Assembly: GCF_946476835.1 (NCBI RefSeq)
Contig: NZ_CAMKWA010000003.1
Span: 1 to 64,000 of the forward strand
Length of the DNA stretch: 64,000 nt
From: an uncultured Neokomagataea sp.
GTDB taxonomy: Bacteria; Pseudomonadota; Alphaproteobacteria; Acetobacterales; Acetobacteraceae
Reading direction: 5' to 3'
Numbering within the stretch: position 1 is the first letter of the stretch; each line of letters begins with the position of its first letter. The translations under genes and the position numbers were made by a program. Shown here piece by piece: positions 1 to 7,299 of this stretch. The notes below the pieces were generated by a model. That model searched no databases. It saw only the letters and a list, made by a program, of their open reading frames with translations, and was not told the origin of the DNA.

Positions 1-60
1 GCCTACGCCTACGCCTACGCCTACGCCTACGCCTACGCCTACGCCTACGCCTACGCCTAC
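1..60 (+). repeat. Perfect hexanucleotide tandem repeat (GCCTAC)10 inside cheA
   Basis: Ten uninterrupted copies of GCCTAC fill the first 60 bases and may continue to the left. In the cheA frame they read as alternating Pro and Thr codons (CCT ACG), just before the P3 domain, where CheA proteins carry a flexible linker. Because each unit is 6 bases, gain or loss of units changes linker length without breaking the frame. Confidence 0.97.
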
Positions 61-1231
61 GAAAGGCGGAGTTAGTGTGCGGGTCGATTTGAATAGAGTT
101 GATAAACTTGTTGATTTGATGGGTGAAATTTTAATTCTTCAAGAAGAGATAAAAAGTTCAAAAATATTGCATAATGAAAGTAATTGTTTAAAAAAACTTG
201 AATCAATCACACAAGAACTACAAGATAATATTATGTCTATGAGGGCGCACCCGATAGATTTGGCTTTTCAGAGAATGAAAAAAGTGGTGCGTGAGGCCTC
301 AAGACTAGCGTCTAAGGAGGTAGACCTTGTTCTCGAAGGAGAGGAGACTAGTGTCGATCGTTCTGTATTGGAAGCGATTATTGATCCATTAACGCATATG
401 GTGCGTAACGCTATAGATCACGGCATAGAAAACAGAGAGATTCGACTTTCTAAAAATAAAAATGAGAGAGGAAAAATATACTTACGATCATTCCATTTTT
501 CCGGAAGGATAATCGTTGAGATCGAAGATGATGGCTGCGGTTTGTCAAAAGATAATATTCGTAAAAAAGCTCTCAAAAATGACCTTATCTCTCAAAATCA
601 GGTTTTAACGGATGTTGATATATATAACTTGATTTTTGCATCGGGCTTTTCAACAGCGTCTACTGTATCGAACCTATCCGGCAGGGGGGTTGGTATGGAT
701 GTTGTTAAGCGTGAAATAGATAAAATTGGAGGTAAAATTAGTATTTTTTCTGAAGAAAATAAAGGCACAAAATTTCGTATTTCATTACCTTTAACGTTAT
801 CAGTTGTTGAGGGTCTTTTGTTTAAATCTTTAGGTAATAAATTTATTATACCGATATCTGATGTTATAGATACATTTGAGATTAATAGTAAAAATATAAT
901 TAAAAATGAAAACGAAATGTATATTTATAGGTATAGAAATGAGTACATTTCTATGTTTAATATTAATTATTGGATGGGTGGAGGTGATTTTTGTTCTAGG
1001 GTTGGTGTGTGTATACAATCTGAATATGGTTGTAAGTATATATTTTCTGTTGATGAAATAATTGATAAAAATAGATTTGTAATAAAATCCATAGAAAAAA
1101 ATTATAAAAATATTAATGGTTTTTCGGCATCAACTATTCTGGGTGATGGAAGTCTTGCCTTGATTGTTGATGTGAATTTTTTCGCAGAAAAAATTGGGCA
1201 TACTACAAAAAATAGAGGAAGTGATGAGTAA
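1..1231 (+). CDS. cheA: Chemotaxis histidine kinase CheA, 5'-truncated by the window edge
   Basis: C-terminal part of the kinase that autophosphorylates under receptor/CheW control and passes phosphate to CheY and CheB. The frame is open from base 2, so the gene starts outside the window; the GTG at 77 is an internal codon. In order: a Pro-Thr tract (bases 2-61), the P3 dimerisation helix (RVDLNRVDKLVDLMGE), the P4 ATPase with N box HMVRNAIDHG, G1 box DDGCG and glycine loop GRGVGMD, then a P5 CheW-like domain. The P1 histidine domain and P2 are not visible. The sequence is much more AT-rich than genes after 3.8 kb. It overlaps cheW by 8 bases. The family call is firm; the full architecture cannot be judged here. 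Confidence 0.93.
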   Translation, partial: PTPTPTPTPTPTPTPTPTPTKGGVSVRVDLNRVDKLVDLMGEILILQEEIKSSKILHNESNCLKKLESITQELQDNIMSMRAHPIDLAFQRMKKVVREASRLASKEVDLVLEGEETSVDRSVLEAIIDPLTHMVRNAIDHGIENREIRLSKNKNERGKIYLRSFHFSGRIIVEIEDDGCGLSKDNIRKKALKNDLISQNQVLTDVDIYNLIFASGFSTASTVSNLSGRGVGMDVVKREIDKIGGKISIFSEENKGTKFRISLPLTLSVVEGLLFKSLGNKFIIPISDVIDTFEINSKNIIKNENEMYIYRYRNEYISMFNINYWMGGGDFCSRVGVCIQSEYGCKYIFSVDEIIDKNRFVIKSIEKNYKNINGFSASTILGDGSLALIVDVNFFAEKIGHTTKNRGSDE

Positions 1232-1640
1232 ATCTTTGGTCTTTAAATGTGGTGAGTATAATTTTTCATTTGAAATATCTTGTATTAAAGAAATTAAAGG
1301 GTGGATAGAACCAACCTTATTGCCCTCTAGTGAAAAATATATTGAGGGTATAATAAATATTAGAGGGTCAGTTATACCTGTTGTAGACTTATTCGATATA
1401 ATAGGCGGGAAGGGAGATATAATAAAAAAAGCTTTGATAATTGTTTCATGTAGAGAAAAATTTATAGCTTTTTCAGTTTCATCAGTTAGCGATATCGTGG
1501 AGTATTCAAAAATAAAATCTTCACCAAATATTTTCTCGGAAAAGATAAATGTAATATATGGAATTATAGAAAGTGATGAAAGGTCAATTTTTTCTATTAA
1601 CTTATTAAAATTAGTGGAAAAGATTATTGTTAATGAGTAA
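1224..1640 (+). CDS. cheW: Chemotaxis coupling protein CheW
   Basis: Adaptor that links CheA to chemoreceptors in the signalling array. The 138-residue product is a single CheW-like SH3 domain; the typical segment with GIINIRGSVIPVVDL is clear. I chose ATG 1224, which overlaps the cheA stop (ATGAGTAA) and has GAGGA a few bases upstream; an in-frame start at 1194 would overlap cheA further and add ten unconserved residues. It overlaps cheR by another ATGAGTAA junction, so the genes are probably translationally coupled. It is very AT-rich, like the rest of the che block. Confidence 0.93.
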   Translation: MSKSLVFKCGEYNFSFEISCIKEIKGWIEPTLLPSSEKYIEGIINIRGSVIPVVDLFDIIGGKGDIIKKALIIVSCREKFIAFSVSSVSDIVEYSKIKSSPNIFSEKINVIYGIIESDERSIFSINLLKLVEKIIVNE

Positions 1641-2406
1641 TTATAACTTTGAAATTATAAAGAATTTAATTAATAAAAAATATGGATTATTTTTTCCTGA
1701 GGAAAAAAATTACCTATTTATTTCTAGGTTTGATAAGGCATTTATTGATAGTGGATTTGATTGTATTGAAGATTATATTAATAATATAATAATTAATAGA
1801 AGTGAACATCTTATTATAAATGAAATAACAACTAATTATACGTTATTTTATAGGGAGGAGCATCATTTTTCATATTTGAAAGATTTTATGAAAAGAAAAA
1901 AAGAAAACAAAGTTAGGGTATGGTCTGCGGGCTGTTCGACGGGGGAGGAGGTGTATTCAATAGCAATTTCTATTAATGATTTGTGCGTTGATAAAGGTAT
2001 AAAGTATAGTATTCTAGGTAGTGATATAAATGATAAAGTAATTAAAAAAGCATCAAAAAATAAATATTCTCTTGAGGATATAAAATATATAAAAAAAATA
2101 TATAAAAAATTTATAAATATAGATGGAGGTAATGTATCTTTTAATTATGAAATAACAAAAAATATAACCTTTAAATTGCTAAATTTAAAAAATGGGTGGA
2201 ATTTTAACTTTAAAATTGATGTTATTTTTTGCAGGAATGTAGCAATTTATTTTGATTGTGTGAGTAAAGATCAACTATGGGAGCGTCTTTCTAAAACTCT
2301 TATTGCTGGAGGTGAACTCTATATTGGTCACTCAGAAAGAATACATAATCCATCTCAATATGGATTAAAGGCTTTTGGTATCAATGCATATAGGAAAATA
2401 TCATAA
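1633..2406 (+). CDS. cheR: Chemoreceptor glutamate methyltransferase CheR
   Basis: SAM-dependent methyltransferase that methylates receptor glutamates during adaptation, opposed by CheB. The 257-residue product has the usual N-terminal helical domain and a Rossmann methyltransferase domain with the SAM-binding motif SAGCSTGEEVYS and the later motif FCRNVAIYFD. The ATG at 1633 lies in the cheW stop region; a TTG six bases earlier is less likely. Its stop overlaps the cheB start by one base (TAATG). It is strongly AT-rich with many AAA and ATA codons, unlike the genes beyond 3.8 kb. Confidence 0.95.
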   Translation: MSNYNFEIIKNLINKKYGLFFPEEKNYLFISRFDKAFIDSGFDCIEDYINNIIINRSEHLIINEITTNYTLFYREEHHFSYLKDFMKRKKENKVRVWSAGCSTGEEVYSIAISINDLCVDKGIKYSILGSDINDKVIKKASKNKYSLEDIKYIKKIYKKFINIDGGNVSFNYEITKNITFKLLNLKNGWNFNFKIDVIFCRNVAIYFDCVSKDQLWERLSKTLIAGGELYIGHSERIHNPSQYGLKAFGINAYRKIS

Positions 2407-3365
2407 TGGTTGAAAGAAAAATAAAAGTTTTAATTGTAGATGACTCTATAACGGCTCGTGCATTGATATCATTTAGCTTGAAAAAAGATGAGCGCCTGCA
2501 AATTGTGGGGGCAGCCGGAACTCCATACGAAGCGCGCGATATGATTATTAAAACATCTCCAGATATAATTACTTTGGATATAGAGATGCCTGGGATGAAT
2601 GGTCTTCAATTTTTAAAAAAAATAATGAATTTTAGGCCTATGCCAGTAGTTATCGTTTCTAGTTTTGATAAAAAACATAAAATTGCAGATGCAGCGTACA
2701 GTATGGGAGCAGTTTCTTTTTTTTCAAAAAAAAGCGGTAAGGATACATTCTCTACATTGGCTGATGAAGTTATATCATCTTATTATAGATACCAATCTAA
2801 GTATAAAATTATAGCAATTGGTTCTTCAACGGGTGGAATTTCAGCCTTAGAAGAAGTTTTGAAAAAATTACCGATACATTCTCCGCCTATTGTTATTGTT
2901 CAACATATTTTGTGTAGTTTTGCGGAAGGAATGGTAAAGAGATTGAATGAAGTTATAGATTTAAAGGTCGTTTTAGCAGAAGATGGTTTGCCTTTAGAAA
3001 GCGGTGCCGTTGTTGTCGCTCCGGGAGATCAACGGCATTTAGAAGTTATAATAAAAAATGGTACCGCTATCTGTCATTTATCGCCGGGTGATAAAGTGAA
3101 TGGTCACCGCCCATCCATAAATGTTTTATTTAACTCTATATCAACTATTTATAAGAATAATTCTATTGGAGTGATTTTAACCGGTATGGGGGATGATGGC
3201 GCTCAAGGGCTTTTAGCGATGAAGAATGAAGGGGCATTTACGATAGCGCAAGATGAGAGGACATCAGTGGTTTATGGCATGCCTAAGCAAGCTTTTGAGC
3301 GTGGTGCTGTGTGTAAGCAATTATCTTTAGATAAAATTGGCGAAGAAATTTCGCGTAATGTTTAG
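2406..3365 (+). CDS. cheB: Chemotaxis response regulator protein-glutamate methylesterase CheB
   Basis: Removes methyl groups from (and deamidates) chemoreceptors after phosphorylation by CheA, giving adaptation. The 319 residues contain a receiver domain (acidic pair DD12-13, phospho-acceptor Asp58 in TLDIEMPG, Lys108/109 region) and a C-terminal methylesterase domain. By comparison with enterobacterial CheB the catalytic triad should be Ser141 (GSSTGG), His167 (VQHI) and Asp264 (GMGDDGA), all present. Base composition becomes less AT-rich toward the 3' end. Confidence 0.96.
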   Translation: MVERKIKVLIVDDSITARALISFSLKKDERLQIVGAAGTPYEARDMIIKTSPDIITLDIEMPGMNGLQFLKKIMNFRPMPVVIVSSFDKKHKIADAAYSMGAVSFFSKKSGKDTFSTLADEVISSYYRYQSKYKIIAIGSSTGGISALEEVLKKLPIHSPPIVIVQHILCSFAEGMVKRLNEVIDLKVVLAEDGLPLESGAVVVAPGDQRHLEVIIKNGTAICHLSPGDKVNGHRPSINVLFNSISTIYKNNSIGVILTGMGDDGAQGLLAMKNEGAFTIAQDERTSVVYGMPKQAFERGAVCKQLSLDKIGEEISRNV

Positions 3366-3383
3366 TGTAGAAAGAAATATGTC

Positions 3384-3779
3384 ATGATAACTGCTGCATC
3401 AATGTCAATAATATTGGTGGATGATCAAACATCTATTCGTTCTTTGTTGAGAAATAGTCTCATTCAGCTAGGATTTGTGAATGTCGCAGGGGTAAAGAAT
3501 GGCCTTGAGGCATTGGAACATATTCGTACAAATACGGTGCATTTGATCATATCTGATTTTAATATGCCTGATATGGATGGATTAGCATTGTTGCGCGCCG
3601 TTAGGTCATCACCCAGTACGCAAAAAATTGGTTTTATTATGCTCACGGGGCATGCAAATAAAAACTTAGTACAAAAGGCGATTTCAGAAGGGGTCAATAA
3701 TTTTTTGGCCAAGCCTTTTACGACGAGTACTTTGAAATCGCGTATTGAAGCCGTTTTTGGCCCCGTGTGTGGGGGGTAG
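3384..3779 (+). CDS. cheY: CheY-like single-domain response regulator
   Basis: Stand-alone receiver domain of 131 residues that likely carries the CheA signal to the flagellar motor. Acidic pocket Asp13/Asp14 (VDDQ), phospho-acceptor Asp58 (SDFNMPDMDG), Thr88 (MLTGH) and Lys110 (AKPF) are all in place. ATG 3384 is used; ATG 3402 would start exactly at the first beta strand and is a fair alternative. It follows cheB after 18 bases and is last in the block. It is more GC-rich than cheA-cheR, so the compositional change runs through it. CheY rather than another receiver protein is inferred from context. Confidence 0.88.
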   Translation: MITAASMSIILVDDQTSIRSLLRNSLIQLGFVNVAGVKNGLEALEHIRTNTVHLIISDFNMPDMDGLALLRAVRSSPSTQKIGFIMLTGHANKNLVQKAISEGVNNFLAKPFTTSTLKSRIEAVFGPVCGG

Positions 3780-3792
3780 TTAGCTGTTTACG

Positions 3793-4935
3793 TTATCCTT
3801 TTTCAGATAAAAGGATCTCTCTAGCTGCGCCGTAGATATGGTAGAGTGAGCTGGCGGGCATGTGGTCAGATATGGCCTCATAATGTGGGTGTAAGCGGTC
3901 AATCCATCCGCCTGAGAGGTGTTGTTTTAAGAAGCAGTTGAAGAGTATTTGGCTGCACTCTAAAGCCGCAATGGGGCTTTTCTGAGAACGAGGGTGGTAT
4001 AAAAGGCGCAAGAATTCAGTTTGTGGCCATATACGGAGTGAGTGCTCCTGAATGGTATAAGCATCATTTATGGCGTCAAGCACATGATATTTGGATATGC
4101 CATATTGCTCCGCGTTGTTTTGTAAAGCTTGAGCAAGCTGGTTGATTTTTGTGTTTTCTAAAGCCTCTGGGCTTAAGCGCACGTATTCGTGTAGGAGCCA
4201 GGACCATTCGAGCATGTGCCCAGGCTCTACTCGGTTCTTGCCTAGGGTGTGGAGTGCGCTCAGGTCTTGGTTGAAAAATTCAAGGAGTAAGCACGATTGC
4301 GGGGTAATGAAGTACCTTTTTGCTAGTGTCACAAGCTGCTGAGCATGTTGTAAATATTCGTTATCTTGCGTGGTTTCGAAGAGTGCCAAGCAAGCTTCGA
4401 GCAGGTGCATATGGGGGTTTTGGCGCCGGATTGTATCTTTCTGTGGGATGGTATCCCAAAAGCCCCCTTGGGGAGCATAAAAGATATCAAGAGTTTCTCT
4501 GAATATTGTTTTTGCCGTTGTACGGTAGTGAACGTTTTGGGTGAGACGATAAGCCCATGCGTAGGCGTATAAAATAAAGGCGTGTGCGTAGAGGTCACGA
4601 GTGGTATCGGCGGGTTCATACTGTGGGGTAATGGAAAAAATCCAACCGGGTTTGCCGTCACGTCGCCAATAGAGCTTTTCGATCATTTTTAGGCACGCGA
4701 GGGCTTTGTCGCCGGCATAAAAATGCCCATCGATTTCAGCACGGCAGTAAGTTGCAATTTGGCGCGCTTGAACCATGAGGCGTAATTGTGGGAGGGGAAT
4801 GGGTTGCCCGTCCCATGTTAAGCGCTCATGGAAGAGTGAGGTCTCTGCGTTGAAACCTTGTTGGCTCCAAAGAGGTAGAGCTTTTTGAGTAAGCCAGTGA
4901 GACCACTCGTGGTGCAAATTTTCGTAAGAAATCAT
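3793..4935 (-). CDS. AGE-family sugar epimerase/isomerase
   Basis: Member of the N-acylglucosamine 2-epimerase superfamily (alpha/alpha-barrel; includes RenBP, mannose isomerases and cellobiose 2-epimerases). The 380 residues show the repeated helical pattern and typical motifs: an N-terminal WDG segment, RDLYAHAF, GGFWD, NPHMHLLEACLALFE and VEPGHMLEWSWLL, whose His residues are the expected catalytic and substrate contacts. It starts 2 bases after hldE on the same strand, so a role in phosphosugar or heptose supply is tempting, but the substrate cannot be read from sequence. It faces cheY convergently. Confidence 0.86.
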   Translation of the reverse strand: MISYENLHHEWSHWLTQKALPLWSQQGFNAETSLFHERLTWDGQPIPLPQLRLMVQARQIATYCRAEIDGHFYAGDKALACLKMIEKLYWRRDGKPGWIFSITPQYEPADTTRDLYAHAFILYAYAWAYRLTQNVHYRTTAKTIFRETLDIFYAPQGGFWDTIPQKDTIRRQNPHMHLLEACLALFETTQDNEYLQHAQQLVTLAKRYFITPQSCLLLEFFNQDLSALHTLGKNRVEPGHMLEWSWLLHEYVRLSPEALENTKINQLAQALQNNAEQYGISKYHVLDAINDAYTIQEHSLRIWPQTEFLRLLYHPRSQKSPIAALECSQILFNCFLKQHLSGGWIDRLHPHYEAISDHMPASSLYHIYGAAREILLSEKG

Positions 4936-4937
4936 GA

Positions 4938-6371
4938 TCAGTGTTTAGTCATCTTATGAACAATAGATGTTGTGGAGCGACCGGAAATAAGGTTCGCAAG
5001 GAACACGGTGCCACCATATGATTTAACAAAATCTCCGCCCACAACCTCATTTTCCCGATAGTCAGAGCCTTTGACCAGTACGTCAGGTTTGATGGCTTGG
5101 ATTGCTTGAAGGGGAGTATCTTCATCAAAAATCACGACGAGATCGACATAGCGCAAAGCGCCCATGACTGTTGCGCGCGCTTGCTCGTCTTGTAATGGGC
5201 GGGTTGGGCCTTTGAGGCGCATGACGGAGGCATCGCTGTTGAGCGCCACAACCAGTTTATCGCCTTGGCGAGAGGCTTCACGTATGAGGGCAATATGTCC
5301 GGGGTGAATCAGGTCAAAGCAACCATTGGTAAAAACAATACGCGCCCCATGGTGGCGCCAATTTTCGATGATTTGTTGTGCTTGTGCCAGGGGTAAGGTG
5401 GCACCATTTTCTTGCATATCGGCAAGGAGGCTTTGGTTAAGTTCTTCACGGGTTACTGTGGCAGTACCAAGCTTGCTGACGGCAATGGATGCGGCGTTTG
5501 CTGCGATTACAATGGCGGTTTCTAAGTTTTTCCCTGCGGATAAGACGCTGGCGATTGTGGCCACGACAGTATCGCCCGCACCGGAGACGTCATAAACTTC
5601 TGATTTGTGGGCTGTGGCGTGGGTGACGCTGCCATTTTGTCGGCAGAGTGTCATGCCGTCTTCGGAGCGTGTGACCAGAAGGTCGCCGCCAAACTGTTCC
5701 ATTGCGCGGCGGGCTGCATATTCGACTTCCGCATTTGTTTTGACGGGGAGGCCGGTAGAGGCCTTTAATTCACCGCGATTAGGTGTGATGAGGGTCGCGC
5801 CGCGATAGGTGCGGAAGTCCAATCGTTTGGGATCAACGATAACGGGGATATTCCGTGTTTGGGCTTCGGCAAAAATAGCGTGCAGTACGGCGTCGGATAA
5901 TACGCCCTTTGCGTAATCCGAACAGATGACGACATCGGCATGGGTAAGTGCAGCGCGGGCAGCCGCGATGAGTGCTTCTTGCATGTCTGGGGAGACATGG
6001 TCGATTTTTTCCTCATCAATACGTACGAGTTGCTGCCGTCCGCTTAAGACGCGTGTTTTGGTGATGGTAGGCCACGCAGGATCTGCGACGAGGCCGGAGA
6101 GGGAGATATTCGGGAGAGTTTGTAAATTTTCCCTAAGAGTTTCTGCTGATTGGTCACAGCCGATAAGGCCGACGAGTTCTACCGTACAGCCTAATGTCGC
6201 AGCATTCATGGCGACGTTTGCGGCCCCGCCGGGAACGGTTGTGTGGTTGGCTCGAACTAGAACGGGAACCGGCGCTTCAGGTGAAATCCGCTCAACGGAG
6301 CCGTTGATATAACAATCGAGGAGTAGATCACCAATAATGGCGACCCGGCCGAAAGAAAGGTTGTCGATCAT
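4938..6371 (-). CDS. hldE: Bifunctional heptose 7-phosphate kinase / heptose 1-phosphate adenylyltransferase HldE
   Basis: Makes ADP-heptose for the LPS inner core: phosphorylates D-glycero-D-manno-heptose 7-phosphate at C1, then transfers AMP. The 477 residues fit full-length HldE. Residues 1 to about 320 are a PfkB/ribokinase-type kinase (GGAANVAMNAATLG near the N end, DVSGAGDT catalytic motif). From about 345 a nucleotidyltransferase domain follows, with FTNGCFDLIHPGH (HxGH) and late KGSDY and GRSTTS motifs. It lies between ispE and the AGE epimerase on one strand, consistent with an operon. Confidence 0.96.
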   Translation of the reverse strand: MIDNLSFGRVAIIGDLLLDCYINGSVERISPEAPVPVLVRANHTTVPGGAANVAMNAATLGCTVELVGLIGCDQSAETLRENLQTLPNISLSGLVADPAWPTITKTRVLSGRQQLVRIDEEKIDHVSPDMQEALIAAARAALTHADVVICSDYAKGVLSDAVLHAIFAEAQTRNIPVIVDPKRLDFRTYRGATLITPNRGELKASTGLPVKTNAEVEYAARRAMEQFGGDLLVTRSEDGMTLCRQNGSVTHATAHKSEVYDVSGAGDTVVATIASVLSAGKNLETAIVIAANAASIAVSKLGTATVTREELNQSLLADMQENGATLPLAQAQQIIENWRHHGARIVFTNGCFDLIHPGHIALIREASRQGDKLVVALNSDASVMRLKGPTRPLQDEQARATVMGALRYVDLVVIFDEDTPLQAIQAIKPDVLVKGSDYRENEVVGGDFVKSYGGTVFLANLISGRSTTSIVHKMTKH

Positions 6372-6414
6372 GAGTGGGCGTGTCCTCGAATGCTCATCAC
6401 ATCAATGTGAGGTA

Positions 6415-7299
6415 TTATTTCTCAGTGGAAGCGAAGGCACCACCCCAAATCCACCAATTGTGGTGTTCTTGTAGAGCTCGGGCTGCTGTGTGCGCGTCTT
6501 CGGCTGTTGGGAAAAGGCCGAAGCAGGTGGCTCCAGATCCGCTCATACGGGATAATAGGCAGTTGGGTAGCGTGGCGATTGCTTTGAGCGTTTCATTGAT
6601 AATAGGCGCTAGACTGACGGCCGGAGGTTGGAGGTCATTGGTTGTATAGGCCAAGACTGAAGCAAGGTGTTGCATGTTTTCCCAGTGTGTGGGGAGAGCG
6701 GGTGCTGTACGAGGTTGTGGGCCACCAGCGTGAGAAAAGCGCCGGAAAATGTCGGGTGTAGATACGCCAATGCCGGGGTTGGCCAGCAAAATGCCGCCCT
6801 GTGGGAGTGGGGGGGCTGTCTTTAAAATTTCGCCGATGCCGAGCATGCGCGTTGGGGCTTGCTCTAAGCATACGGGAACATCGGCCCCAAGGGTTGGAGC
6901 AATGCTGGGTAATAATGCGGGATCAACTTCCCATAGGGTAGCAAGAAGGCGCAGCGCGCTGGCAGCATCGGCTGAGCCGCCACCGATGCCGGAGGCAACG
7001 GGGAGGTTTTTCTCCAGTGTTAGGTGAACGCCTTGTGTAATGCCCGCTTTTTGTCGGAGTGCATGAGCGGCTTTTAGGACGAGATTATCAGCTGAGGCGC
7101 TTAAGCCGGGCGCAAAGGGGCCGGTAATGGAAAGCTGGCACGTATTGTCGTGTCTTTCGGCGCTTAATCGATCACCTGCACCGGCAAAAACGGCAAGACT
7201 GTCGAGGAGATGATATCCGTCCGGGCGGCGACCGGTAACGTGTAGGAAAAGATTGATTTTTGCGTGCGCGGTATCGTGCAGCGTCAGTGGTGTGGTCAT
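6415..7299 (-). CDS. ispE: 4-diphosphocytidyl-2-C-methyl-D-erythritol kinase IspE
   Basis: GHMP kinase of the non-mevalonate (MEP) isoprenoid pathway, phosphorylating CDP-methylerythritol at the 2-hydroxyl. The 294-residue product begins with the substrate segment AHAKINLFLHVTGRRPDGYH and has the ATP-binding glycine loop PVASGIGGGSADAA; the C-terminal GHMP motif is seen as SGSGATCFG. The ATG overlaps the stop of the upstream TPR gene by 4 bases (ATGA), so the two are probably co-translated. Confidence 0.96.
   Translation of the reverse strand: MTTPLTLHDTAHAKINLFLHVTGRRPDGYHLLDSLAVFAGAGDRLSAERHDNTCQLSITGPFAPGLSASADNLVLKAAHALRQKAGITQGVHLTLEKNLPVASGIGGGSADAASALRLLATLWEVDPALLPSIAPTLGADVPVCLEQAPTRMLGIGEILKTAPPLPQGGILLANPGIGVSTPDIFRRFSHAGGPQPRTAPALPTHWENMQHLASVLAYTTNDLQPPAVSLAPIINETLKAIATLPNCLLSRMSGSGATCFGLFPTAEDAHTAARALQEHHNWWIWGGAFASTEK

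Noticed and set aside
1-60. CRISPR or intergenic satellite
   Set aside because: Units are 6 bases without spacers and are in frame with cheA as Pro-Thr codons.
77-79. GTG as the start codon of cheA
   Set aside because: The frame is open to base 2 and the P3 domain starts here; a CheA without P1 would not work, and no ribosome binding site precedes it.
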